From: CAYLYM01 sp964387645
Lineage (GTDB): Bacteria; Calditrichota; Calditrichia; RBG-13-44-9
DNA length: 27,689 nucleotides
Reading direction: 5' to 3'
NCBI GenBank assembly: GCA_964387645.1
Contig: CAYLYM010000044.1
Coordinates: 1 to 27,689, forward strand
Shown piece after piece: positions 8,256 through 16,521 of the stretch. Made by a program: the position numbers and the translations under genes. Below the pieces are notes generated by a model. The model had not been told where the DNA came from, ran no database searches, and saw only the letters and a program-made list of their open reading frames with translations. How positions within the stretch are numbered: position 1 is the stretch's first letter; the number at the start of each line of letters is the position of its first letter.

Positions 8256-10058
8256 TTATGCTCTGGGTAATTCAATAATAAAACATGTCCCCTTATTTTT
8301 TTCAGATTTAAAATATATTTTACCTTCGTGCGCTTCAATAATTTTTTTTGAAATAGCCAAACCTATACCGCCACCATTTGGCTTTGTAGAAAAATAAAGA
8401 TCAAAAATTTTATCTTGAATGTTTTCAGGAATACCAACTCCAGTGTCTCGGATGATAATATCTACATGATTTTCCATTTCGCGAGTTGCTAAATACAAAT
8501 CTCCACCGTCAGGCATGGCATCAAAAGCATTAATTATGATATTAAGAATAACTTGTTTGATCTGATCACGGCTGATATTTACGAGGGGTAAACCGTTTCT
8601 GAGCTTGTGATGTATTTTAACAGAACTTTCATAGGCTTGTTGTTGAACCAGATCGATAACTTCTTTTATGACGGAATTGATGTCTTCAAAGGATAATTGA
8701 ATTTCTTGTGGTTTTGCGAGGTTAAAAAATTGATCAATTAGTTTAGTCAATCTCTCAATTTCACTATTTAAAATACGAATGGATTTTTTAATTCTTTTCT
8801 GTTGATTTTTATCGGCTGGCAATTGAGCAGTCAAATTATCGACAATTTCAGTATGAATGGCTAAAGAACTCAAGGGGTTGCGTATTTCGTGACCAATACT
8901 TGAAGATAACTGGCTGATAATGGTGTATTTCATACTCCGATGCAAGTTTTGCTCAAGCTCTTTTAGCAATCCCAGGTTTTTGATATAAAAAATTACGCTG
9001 TTAGAATTTCTACTTTCTGCCAGGCACAGCGCATTGATTTGAACGTCGATATAGCGGCCACTGGGAAGTTTAATAGAAAGAGAACTTCGAACTGCATGCG
9101 TTAAGGGATCTTTGGCCCTTCGATAAATCTCTAAAAGTTTAGGATTAGATTGGTAGATTTGATAAAGTTCTTCTTCTGGATGACTTCTGTTCCTAATATG
9201 AAAAAGATCTAACAGGTATTCGTTGTAGGATAAAATTTTCATCTCCCCACCTAAAATTAACAAACCCTCATGGATAACCCGCATCATAGCTTTAATTCTT
9301 TCTTCAGATTGTTTAAAACTTTCATTCAGATCAAAGGTTTTATCGAACAAATCGTTCAGGCGAGAAAAGACCGGAGCAAATTCATCACGTGTTTGATATT
9401 TTAATCGGTATTGAAAATCCGATTGGTTGATCTTATCAATAGCTTTTTTAATGTGCTGTAAATTCCTTTGGTATATTCGTGAGGTTAAAAATACTGTAAC
9501 CACAAGAATGGACAAAGTAAAAATACTCGCAATAATGAGAACTTTCCGGCGGCTTTGATAAAAGTTCTCTAAATGCTTTAAAGACACCACTGTTCGTAAA
9601 TAACCCTGTTTGACGCTATCCCGGACAAGAGGGTAGATGACATCTAATATTTCTATACTTTCCTCCCATTTTTTGCTAACAATTGTTGGCTCATCGGTTT
9701 GTAGAAGACTCAATTCTTTCTCGTCGGTGTACACTTTACCTTCTACAGATGGATCATCGCTTAGTATAATTTTATGAGTTGTGTCGATTAATAAAACATG
9801 TAATATCTCGGAATCAGTACCACTGATTTTTTTTAATAAACTGCGACGAGGATATTTGTTGTATGGTGATAGAGTAGATATATCCAATTTTTCTGCATTA
9901 AGCATGTTTTTGACCTGTTCGGCTAAAAGGAATGCAGATTTTCTGGTTAGATCAGTATAGAAAGCGTTAATACTGGTGTAAAGAAAATATACAATAATAA
10001 CTTCCAGAAGAAGAGCAGCACCAACTGTAATGAGGGCTTTTTTATAAATTGTTTTCAT
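8256..10058 (-). CDS. Membrane histidine kinase with PAS domain (partner of the NtrC-type regulator)
   Basis: The 600-residue sensor kinase has a first membrane helix (about 8-28), an extracytoplasmic sensor region (about 30-170), a second membrane helix (about 174-194), a HAMP-like linker (to about 250), a PAS-like region (about 252-365), a HisKA domain with the phosphorylated H390 in SSIGHEIRNPLSS, and an ATPase domain with N510 (N box), DTGVGIPE (538-545) and NGGGIGLAI (561-569). The HAMP-PAS-HisKA-HATPase order with an NtrC-type regulator next door is the standard arrangement for sigma-54 two-component systems. The signal is not predictable. The gene is the first of the minus-strand set and is divergent from the second sigma-54 activator, 374 bases away. 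Confidence 0.93.
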   Translation of the reverse strand: MKTIYKKALITVGAALLLEVIIVYFLYTSINAFYTDLTRKSAFLLAEQVKNMLNAEKLDISTLSPYNKYPRRSLLKKISGTDSEILHVLLIDTTHKIILSDDPSVEGKVYTDEKELSLLQTDEPTIVSKKWEESIEILDVIYPLVRDSVKQGYLRTVVSLKHLENFYQSRRKVLIIASIFTLSILVVTVFLTSRIYQRNLQHIKKAIDKINQSDFQYRLKYQTRDEFAPVFSRLNDLFDKTFDLNESFKQSEERIKAMMRVIHEGLLILGGEMKILSYNEYLLDLFHIRNRSHPEEELYQIYQSNPKLLEIYRRAKDPLTHAVRSSLSIKLPSGRYIDVQINALCLAESRNSNSVIFYIKNLGLLKELEQNLHRSMKYTIISQLSSSIGHEIRNPLSSLAIHTEIVDNLTAQLPADKNQQKRIKKSIRILNSEIERLTKLIDQFFNLAKPQEIQLSFEDINSVIKEVIDLVQQQAYESSVKIHHKLRNGLPLVNISRDQIKQVILNIIINAFDAMPDGGDLYLATREMENHVDIIIRDTGVGIPENIQDKIFDLYFSTKPNGGGIGLAISKKIIEAHEGKIYFKSEKNKGTCFIIELPRA

Positions 10059-10432
10059 AATTTTTTCGAAAAATGTTATTTTGAATTAAATTAAGTAAAA
10101 TCGCAGTACAGTACAAAAATTGATTGTTCCAAACTAAAAAACTTGGAGTTCAGATATAATCGTTTAGATTTTTTATATCATAACAATAATAGCAAATCAA
10201 ATTCCAGAACGCAATCAGGTTTTATTGGTAACGAAATACTTTTTTAAAAATGTACCAGATTATCAATCTGTCAAAAGTGTAAATGTCAGGGAGTATCATA
10301 ATACAATTGTCACGAAATTTAGTATTAGTTAATTGGTTAAAAATTCTTTAGATTATTGTATGATAATCACAATAACCACTTGATTTTATTGAAATATACA
10401 AGTATTTTTTAATTGCAATTCGGAGGCGATTT
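10059..10432. other. Divergent intergenic region with two inverted repeats
   Basis: This region must hold the promoters of the kinase set (minus) and of the activator-lptE set (plus). Two perfect inverted repeats are visible: CAGATT-ATC-AATCTG at 10256-10270, and TTATTGT (10353-10359) with ACAATAA (10369-10375). Either may be an operator. I find no convincing -24/-12 sigma-54 site or sigma-70 pair. No gene is apparent. Confidence 0.4.
10422..10427 (+). promoter_or_regulatory. Ribosome binding site of the receiver-less sigma-54 activator
   Basis: A CGGAGGCG stretch (about 10421-10428) precedes the ATG at 10433 and supports that start. Confidence 0.5.
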
Positions 10433-11572
10433 ATGGCAATATTGAATAAATATAAAAAAATTCAGGAACAATTGAATATTATTAGCGAATCCGAGAAAAT
10501 TCGTGAAGTTATCGAATTAGTCATGTCTGTTGCTCCGACTAATATTTCCGTTCTTATTATGGGCGAGAGTGGCGTGGGAAAAGAAGTTGTGGCTAAAGCA
10601 ATTCATCAGTTAAGCCCAAGGCACGATAAACAGATGATATCAGTAAATTGTGGGGCTATACCAGAGGGATTGTTAGAAAGCGAATTATTTGGTCATGAAA
10701 AAGGTGCTTTTACTGGGGCAATCGCAACCAAAAAAGGTTATTTTGAATTAGCCGATGGAGGTACAATTTTTTTAGATGAAATCGGTGAGACACCTTTACA
10801 TACGCAAGTGAAATTGTTAAGAGTTTTGGAGACAGGTGAATTTATGCGTGTTGGTAGTGGTGAGTTACGTAAAGTGGATGTCCGGGTGATTGCTGCTACT
10901 AATCGAGATTTAGCAGAGATGGTTCGAAAAAATCAATTCAGAAAAGATCTCTATTATCGCTTAAAAACGGTAACCATTGTAGTTCCTCCTTTACGTGAGA
11001 GAAGAGAAGACATTATACCTTTGTTAAAATATTTTGTTGACCAAGCAGTGAAGAAAAATAACATCGAATTTGCAGGATTTACTCAAGAAGCGCTGGAATT
11101 AATCGAGCGTTACAGTTGGCCTGGTAATGTAAGGGAATTAAAAAACTTTGTTGATTCAATCATCGTTCTTTCTGCTGGAAAATTAGTTGACGCACAGATG
11201 GTGAGAGATCAATTGACTCATTTGGAAGAGGTTAAAGAAGAACCTAATGTTCTACCAATGCCTGTCAATAAAAGTGTTGAAGAGACTGAAAGGGAATTGA
11301 TTTACAAAGCGTTATTGTCTTTGGGTGTAGAAATAAGAGAGATGAAGGAAATGCTGATTGATTTACATCGGCGAGTGGATAACCAGATTATACATGATGA
11401 TATTCAGGATGCTGTTTATTCAGATGATATTCAGCCTATCGAAGAGATGGAAAAGCAGATGATCAAAAAAGCACTTCAGAAATTTCATGGAAATAAACGA
11501 AAAGCAGCTCAGGCTTTACAAATCAGTGAGAGAACTTTATATCGGAAGTTAAGAGAATATGAAATACAGTAA
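10433..11572 (+). CDS. Sigma-54-interacting AAA+ transcriptional activator without receiver domain
   Basis: The 379-residue protein starts directly with the AAA+ domain: Walker A GESGVGK (44-50), a canonical sigma-54 contact loop GAFTGA (91-96), Walker B TIFLDEIGE (111-119) and RYSWPGNVREL near 228-238. A linker with a charged coiled segment follows, then a Fis-type helix-turn-helix at the C-terminus (AAQALQISERTLYRKLREY). With no N-terminal sensor it is PspF-like, so its activity would be set by expression or by a partner protein. In Bacteroidota and relatives a close homologue sits directly upstream of lptE, as here. Its last 14 bases overlap the start of the lptE-like gene, so the two are translationally coupled. 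Confidence 0.93.
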   Translation: MAILNKYKKIQEQLNIISESEKIREVIELVMSVAPTNISVLIMGESGVGKEVVAKAIHQLSPRHDKQMISVNCGAIPEGLLESELFGHEKGAFTGAIATKKGYFELADGGTIFLDEIGETPLHTQVKLLRVLETGEFMRVGSGELRKVDVRVIAATNRDLAEMVRKNQFRKDLYYRLKTVTIVVPPLRERREDIIPLLKYFVDQAVKKNNIEFAGFTQEALELIERYSWPGNVRELKNFVDSIIVLSAGKLVDAQMVRDQLTHLEEVKEEPNVLPMPVNKSVEETERELIYKALLSLGVEIREMKEMLIDLHRRVDNQIIHDDIQDAVYSDDIQPIEEMEKQMIKKALQKFHGNKRKAAQALQISERTLYRKLREYEIQ

Positions 11573-12074
11573 AATTTACCTTCTAATTTTGATCAGTGTT
11601 TTTTTATCTTGTGTAAAGTACTCTTTTAAAGGAGCACTTCCGTCATATCTTCAAACTATTTACATCGGTGAGTTTCAGAATCAGACTCAATATCCACAAG
11701 TAATGGAAAAATTGAATCAGAAAATGACTGAAGCCTTCATCAAAGACAATTCTCTTCGCGTCATTGATGATCGAAATTCTGCTGATCTTGTTTTAGAAGG
11801 TGTTGTTGTTTCTATACAGAAAAAACCAGTAAGTATTACTATAGGTGGAGATACACAAAGATTAAGGGAAAATGTACAAGAATTTCACATGGTTGTTACT
11901 GTAAAAGCAGAGTGTATGAATAAACATACCCAAAAACCACTTTGGAGTAGTTCTTTATCACGTTATGGTGTTATTTCAGGGAACGCTCTTGGAGACGAAA
12001 TTGATTTAGCTATTGATGATGCTATTGATCAATTAGTTGAAGATATTTTGACGAAAACTATCGCTGCATGGTAA
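11559..12074 (+). CDS. lptE: LptE-family outer-membrane lipoprotein
   Basis: The 171-residue protein starts with a lipoprotein-type signal: MKYSK, a hydrophobic core, then FLSC with C18 as the likely lipidated residue. The box is slightly atypical, with Phe at -3. The mature part, YSFKGALPSYLQTIYIGEFQNQT, then a helix, then DLVLEGVVVSI and later VTVKAECMNKHTQKPLWSS, matches the LptE/LPS-assembly lipoprotein pattern of the Bacteroidota. LptE forms the plug of the LptD translocon that inserts lipopolysaccharide in the outer membrane, so the cell should have an LPS-bearing outer membrane. The ATG lies inside the end of the sigma-54 activator gene. That association is conserved in the FCB group and supports the call. 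Confidence 0.82.
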   Translation: MKYSKIYLLILISVFLSCVKYSFKGALPSYLQTIYIGEFQNQTQYPQVMEKLNQKMTEAFIKDNSLRVIDDRNSADLVLEGVVVSIQKKPVSITIGGDTQRLRENVQEFHMVVTVKAECMNKHTQKPLWSSSLSRYGVISGNALGDEIDLAIDDAIDQLVEDILTKTIAAW

Positions 12075-12129
12075 AGTTTTTTATCATTTATTTAATTGAA
12101 GTTTTAATTAAATCATTAGAGGGGATATC

Positions 12130-13494
12130 ATGATTCAATCTCTGACTTTGGAGAAACTGGAACAATTATGTAAAAACCATCCAGATTCTCTAGCTTTTGC
12201 CCATCTTGCAGCAAAATATCTTGAGGTAAAAGAATATGATAAAGCTCTGGAAATTTGTAAGAAAGGAATTCCGAAGCATCCCGAATATGCCTTTGGACGA
12301 TATATTTTAGGTTTGACTTATTATTATCTTAAAAATTATGATGAAGCCAAAAAAGAGTTAGAAGTGGCTCTTGCCCTTGATCCTGCGATTCCACAAGGGT
12401 GGAAAATTATAGGTTCAATCAGTGAACAAATGAAATTAACTCTTCAAAGCAAGGAGAATTATTTGCACTATTATCTTACCGATTATTTTAGCAATGAGGC
12501 TGCAAATAGTTTTTACAAGAAAGAAGCGGTTGAAATGGAATTGTCTGAGTCCGATCTAGGTAAAAGAAAAGATGTGCCAGAAACTGAAGAAGAAATTGTT
12601 GAAAAGACAACAGATGGGGAAATTGATCAGCTATTTAAAATAACAGAGACTACAAAAGAAGCTGACGAGTTTGATAAAACATTAGATGAAGTATTTAAAG
12701 AAACAACTCCCAGTATTAGTAGGGGGACAGAAGATGATTTTAAGAATGAATTAGCTGAAGAAGAATTTTCTGAGGAAGTTACCGAAAAGATAACTGAATC
12801 GGAAGAATCTGATACAGGCAGCGATGATGAGTTTACTGAGGCCATGGAATCATTTTTTAAAGATTATGAAAAGTCAGGAAAAGAGGCAGAAGTTAAAACC
12901 CCAGAATCTGAAGAAGAGACTGAAAAGAAAGAAGATATTACTGCTGAAACCGAGTTAGAATTAGAAGGGACATTTACACCATCCGAGGAAGAAATTGTGG
13001 GAGAAAAAGAAGAAGCAGCTCAAGAGGAAGTTGAACCAGAATTTCCAGAGGATTTTATTGAAGAGGAAGAACCACTCGATTTTAGTACTGTTGTTGCTGA
13101 TATAATCTCGGAACGTAATGAAGAATTTACAAGTTTTGATGAAAGCAAAAAAGGTGAGGAGTTAAAAGAAGTAGAAGAATCAGATGATCAATTTAAAGGA
13201 GAGAAAGCAGAAAGAGAAACAGAACAGGAAACTAAAAAAGACCAAGAAGATGTGATTCAAACTGAACAACTTACACAAGATGAAACAAAAGAAGAAACCA
13301 CACACTTTGGTCGTCCCCCAATTCTTTCTCCTACTTTGGGAGAAATTTATATTGCCCAGGGCCGATTTGAGGAAGCTATCGATATTTTTCGACAATTACT
13401 GGATAAAGATCCGGAAAATTCCCGATACCGTAGAAAAATAGCAGATTTGGAAGAAATTCTAAAAAAGCAAAAATCCAGGCAGTCAGAAAAATAA
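12130..13494 (+). CDS. Tetratricopeptide-repeat protein with long acidic central region
   Basis: The 454-residue protein has no signal peptide and no membrane segment. Residues about 15-125 form TPR repeats (e.g. ALEICKKGIPKHPEYAFGRYILGLTYYYLKNYDEAKKELEVALALDP). The centre (about 135-395) is low-complexity and very rich in Glu, Asp, Lys and Thr, probably disordered. One more TPR unit closes the protein (LGEIYIAQGRFEEAIDIFRQLLDKDPENSRYRRKIADLEE). It may be a scaffold, but the partner is unknown. A GAGGGG ribosome site sits shortly before the ATG, and the gene follows lptE after 55 bases on the same strand, so it is probably co-transcribed. In related genomes secG often holds this place; it is not seen here. 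Confidence 0.8.
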   Translation: MIQSLTLEKLEQLCKNHPDSLAFAHLAAKYLEVKEYDKALEICKKGIPKHPEYAFGRYILGLTYYYLKNYDEAKKELEVALALDPAIPQGWKIIGSISEQMKLTLQSKENYLHYYLTDYFSNEAANSFYKKEAVEMELSESDLGKRKDVPETEEEIVEKTTDGEIDQLFKITETTKEADEFDKTLDEVFKETTPSISRGTEDDFKNELAEEEFSEEVTEKITESEESDTGSDDEFTEAMESFFKDYEKSGKEAEVKTPESEEETEKKEDITAETELELEGTFTPSEEEIVGEKEEAAQEEVEPEFPEDFIEEEEPLDFSTVVADIISERNEEFTSFDESKKGEELKEVEESDDQFKGEKAERETEQETKKDQEDVIQTEQLTQDETKEETTHFGRPPILSPTLGEIYIAQGRFEEAIDIFRQLLDKDPENSRYRRKIADLEEILKKQKSRQSEK

Positions 13495-14188
13495 AATATT
13501 AAATTCTCTAAAAAGAAAAAAATAGACATTTTATGAAAAGATGGAAGGTATCCTTTTTTCATAAAAAGATTTAAATTTTTTAAATCATCTAACTCAAAAT
13601 CAATCCGAATTTTGTAATTCTTTTTTAATAAAAATACCATGTATTTTTCAATAATACATTTTAAAAAATGTTGATGGATCGGAAAAATTCAATAGATTAA
13701 TATGTATTAGGACTTAAAAACACTTCTTCGATTAAGGAAGTTGGTCAAACTCTGAAACTGACGTCGGGGATTAGCAAAGAGAAACCGAGTTATTTTTTTA
13801 AGTTCATACATAACTGGATAATTTGTTTTATCTATAAAAGTGAACTTTATTTAAAATCCGAGTTCTTATAGCCTGGATTGGTGAAAGAGATATGTCAAAT
13901 ATCATTCTCGGCATTATTTATTATGGGATTGATTGTTCCAGTCTTGGTGGCTATGTGAAAATAAAATAATCTTTGGAAAGCTGCTGCAAGAATGTGAAAT
14001 TATTATGTTTATTTATTATTAATGGTAATTCTCTCGTTAGTTTAGATGAGAAGAATGATGATGATGGTATTTAGGTGGAATCTGAAAAATAAAAATAAGA
14101 AAAAGGGAAAACAGGTATTTACATTTAATATTGGCAGTTTAATGTTCAAGAAAGGAAAATTCGTTGTTTTGAAATAGGAGAGTGGTAG
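13495..14188. other. Long gene-poor gap before coaE
   Basis: The 694 bases contain a terminator-like hairpin (13532-13563), a small hairpin ACTTC-N10-GAAGT near 13721-13741, and short plus-strand open frames (for example 13844-13970 and 14047-14178) without convincing ribosome sites or known motifs. The stretch may contain decayed coding sequence. The ATG of coaE has GGAGAGTGG just upstream. Confidence 0.4.
13532..13563 (+). terminator. Candidate terminator after the TPR gene
   Basis: TATGAAAAGATGGA and TCCTTTTTTCATA can form a long hairpin with a 5-base AGGTA loop and one internal mismatch region, 37 bases after the TPR stop codon. The T-rich 3' arm could serve as the U tract. Confidence 0.45.
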
Positions 14189-14830
14189 ATGATTTATAAA
14201 AATTGCATTGTCATTGCCATAACCGGTGGTATGGGCTGTGGGCAAAGCACAGTGGCTTCTTTATTAGAAAAAATGGGAGTGAAGGTGATCAATGCCGATC
14301 AAGTGGCTAAGCAGGAGATCGAAAAAAATAAAGAAATTCAGCGAGAACTAAAAAAAGTTTTTGGAAGCAGGATTTTTTACCGTAATGGACGATTAAACAG
14401 AAAATTATTGGCAAGAATTGCTTTTTCGGATTTAGCAAAAACGAACCGTTTAAATCGGATTGTCCATCCTCAAATGGTATCCCGAATTCTTGAAATCATT
14501 GAAGAAGCACGCGAATCAGGTAAGTATTCCATCATTGCCGTTGATGCTGCTTTAATCTACGAACTTAATTTAGAACATATGTTTGACGCAGTAGTAGTGG
14601 TAGTTTCGCGAATGAAGAACCGCATCGAAAGAATTAAGGCACGAGATAAGTTGTCAGAGAAAGAAATTATCGATCGTATAAGTAAACAAATTCCTATTGA
14701 AGAGAAAATGAAATGGGCAGATTTTGTTATTGAGAATAACCAGGATTTGAAAGCATTAGAAACAAGAACAAAGATGCTTTATCATAAATTGCTGAAACTG
14801 GTAAAGCAAAAGAAAGCCGCAAATGAATAA
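14189..14830 (+). CDS. coaE: Dephospho-CoA kinase family protein with altered Walker A motif
   Basis: The 213-residue protein aligns along its whole length with CoaE, which phosphorylates the 3'-OH of dephospho-CoA to finish coenzyme A synthesis in the cytoplasm. Seen are the P-loop region ITGGMGCGQSTVA, VINADQVAK (second Asp of the family's DAD kept), RLNRIVHPQM, the AALIYELNL segment (family: PLLxExxL), VVVVSRMKNRIERIKARDKLS, the RISKQ segment and ADFVIENN. The P-loop Lys that binds the ATP phosphates is Gln (codon CAA), although the following Ser and Thr are intact. All other landmarks are normal, so either the lineage uses this variant or activity is changed. A GGAGAGTGG ribosome site precedes the ATG. 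The gene stands alone between two gaps. Confidence 0.85.
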   Translation: MIYKNCIVIAITGGMGCGQSTVASLLEKMGVKVINADQVAKQEIEKNKEIQRELKKVFGSRIFYRNGRLNRKLLARIAFSDLAKTNRLNRIVHPQMVSRILEIIEEARESGKYSIIAVDAALIYELNLEHMFDAVVVVVSRMKNRIERIKARDKLSEKEIIDRISKQIPIEEKMKWADFVIENNQDLKALETRTKMLYHKLLKLVKQKKAANE

Positions 14831-14937
14831 TACAGATTTTAATCATACCGAAAAAATTTCAAAATAATCTCCTCGATGAATTGATTTGTTAGAGGAAGGT
14901 TTTAAAAAATATTCAGAGCAAAATTTGAATTCATTTT

Positions 14938-14956
14938 GAATAGATGACATCTATTC
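14938..14956. repeat. Perfect palindrome GAATAGATG-A-CATCTATTC
   Basis: Nine-base arms surround a single central base. As RNA it would form a hairpin of about 7 bp with a TGACA loop, followed on the plus strand by TTTGATTT. The same nine bases form the arms of the terminator-like hairpin before argG (22358-22397). It may be a terminator or a protein-binding operator. Confidence 0.5.
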
Positions 14957-15061
14957 TTTGATTTGCATGGCTCTATCCTTGTCTATTTTTTCATTCCATT
15001 TTAAATTCAATCTCAATTCTCTTATGGACTAAATATTCATATTTCGAATTCAATAATATAT

Positions 15062-15090
15062 GATAAATAAGTTCATTTATCCTCATTTTT
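15062..15090 (+). terminator. Candidate terminator in the coaE/argH gap
   Basis: GATAAAT (15062-15068) and ATTTATC (15075-15081) form a 7-bp stem with a 6-base loop, followed by CTCATTTTT on the plus strand. The stem is AT-rich, so strength is doubtful. It could also serve the arginine operon on the other strand. Confidence 0.3.
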
Positions 15091-15157
15091 ACTTGTTTTT
15101 AAGTTTGAACATAAACTCAAATATTTTAAACCAGGCTAATTCTATTTAATTAATTTT

Positions 15158-16495
15158 TTAAGACAGATTTATTAAATTAATTAGTGCCTGTTCAAATTTT
15201 TCAAAATTGAATTGCTGTATTACCGCTTCCATGGCTTCTTTTATCTTATCGTTTTTTAAATTGCCGATGCTTCCTTCATGAGTGTATTGTATCTGTTGAG
15301 GTGGCGTAAACCCGCCCTGTTGGATGTCTTTTGCAACTTTTTGATATGCAGTACGAAAGGGCATACCCTGCATGACCAATTGATTCACTGCTTCAACTGA
15401 AAACAGATGCTGGTAAATATCATTGTTTTTGATTTCTTTGTTGACTTTGATATGTTTCAACATAAAACATGTGATTCTCAGACAATGTTGAAGATCAGAA
15501 AATGCCGGCAGAAAATTTTCTTTTAATACTTGCAAGTCTCGATGGTAGCCTGAAGGCAAGTTGGCTGTAATTATTGAGATCTCATTAGGTAAGGTTTGCA
15601 ATTTATTACATTTTGCCCTGATGAGTTCAAAAACATCCGGATTCTTTTTATGGGGCATGATGCTGGAGCCAGTAGTTAATTCATCCGGGAAAGAAATGAA
15701 CCCAAAATTTTGATTCATATAAAGACAAACGTCTGCGGCAAATTTCGCCAGTGTGGAAGCCACGAGGGAGAGTGCATAGCTGACCACTTTCTCGGTTTTA
15801 CCTCGACCCATTTGGGCATAAACAACATTGTAATTCATGGAATCAAATCCTAACAATTCAGTTGTTAGCTGACGATTGATGGGCAGCGAGGAACCGTAAC
15901 CAGCAGCAGAACCTAACGGATTTTTATTAATGATTTGGTAAGCTGCATACAACATAATTACATCGTCCACCAGACTCTCTGCATAGGCCGCAAACCACAA
16001 TCCAAATGATGAGGGCATGGCCAGTTGCATATGAGTATATCCCGGGAGAAATACTTCTTTATACTGTTCGCTTAAACTCAGGAGTTGGTCGAATAGTCGC
16101 AGGGTTTCCGTTACAATTTGCCTTATTTGATCTCTCACAAACAAGCGAATATCAACTAAAACTTGATCATTCCGGGAACGACCAGCATGAATTTTTTTCC
16201 CTGTTTCACCTAACTTATCAGTTAAAATCAATTCGATTTGTGAATGCACGTCTTCCACGCCTTCCTCAATTCGAAAGTCACCCTGTTCAATGTGTTGATA
16301 TATTTGTTTAAGTACAGTATGAATTTGTTCGAATTCTTTATTCGACAAAAGACCAACAGATTCGAGCATTTTTGCATGAGCAATAGAACCTAAAACATCA
16401 TATTTACTCAATAGAAGGTCTAGATTGCGATCTTTTCCAACTGTAAATTCTTCAATTTCTTTGACGATGCTAAAGCCTTTATCCCATAGTTTCAT
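15158..16495 (-). CDS. argH: Argininosuccinate lyase
   Basis: The 445-residue enzyme splits argininosuccinate into arginine and fumarate, the last step of arginine synthesis. Family marks are HAGRSRNDQ (103-111), YTHMQLAMP (153-161, with the catalytic-region His) and the fumarase/lyase signature GSSIMPHKKNPD (276-287) with the active-site Ser loop. Length is close to the usual 450-460, and the C-terminal domain is complete. It is the last gene of the minus-strand arginine operon, 26 or more bases after the argE-like gene. Inverted repeats that may end the transcript lie beyond its stop codon. Confidence 0.95.
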   Translation of the reverse strand: MKLWDKGFSIVKEIEEFTVGKDRNLDLLLSKYDVLGSIAHAKMLESVGLLSNKEFEQIHTVLKQIYQHIEQGDFRIEEGVEDVHSQIELILTDKLGETGKKIHAGRSRNDQVLVDIRLFVRDQIRQIVTETLRLFDQLLSLSEQYKEVFLPGYTHMQLAMPSSFGLWFAAYAESLVDDVIMLYAAYQIINKNPLGSAAGYGSSLPINRQLTTELLGFDSMNYNVVYAQMGRGKTEKVVSYALSLVASTLAKFAADVCLYMNQNFGFISFPDELTTGSSIMPHKKNPDVFELIRAKCNKLQTLPNEISIITANLPSGYHRDLQVLKENFLPAFSDLQHCLRITCFMLKHIKVNKEIKNNDIYQHLFSVEAVNQLVMQGMPFRTAYQKVAKDIQQGGFTPPQQIQYTHEGSIGNLKNDKIKEAMEAVIQQFNFEKFEQALINLINLS

Positions 16496-16521
16496 TTGTC
16501 TAAATCTTTATTTTATTTTTC

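Larger units (their letters stand above)
14831..15157. other. Gap between convergent coaE and argH with several inverted repeats
   Basis: No gene is seen. The gap holds CAAAAT-N8-ATTTTG (about 14920-14937), the perfect 19-base palindrome at 14938-14956, and GATAAAT-N6-ATTTATC (15062-15081). These could terminate transcription from both sides. Confidence 0.5.

Noticed and set aside
8234..8338. Longer N-terminus of the NtrC-type regulator
   Set aside because: The extra 35 residues lie within the kinase gene, have no ribosome site and do not belong to the receiver fold. The ATG at 8233 has AAGGAT upstream and starts right at the first strand.
10059..10200. Sigma-54 (-24/-12) promoter before the kinase
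   Set aside because: TGGAAC followed by TTTG on the minus strand has the wrong GG-to-GC spacing and lacks the GC of the -12 element.
14047..14178. 43-codon Lys-rich small protein before coaE
   Set aside because: No ribosome site, repetitive ATG run at its start, AT-rich composition expected to give Lys/Asn/Phe frames by chance.
14915..14960. ArgR operator (ARG box)
   Set aside because: TTTGAATTCATTTT and the 19-base palindrome contain TGAAT/ATTCA pieces, but the 4-base AT spacer of the ARG box is absent and the site is beyond the end of the operon.
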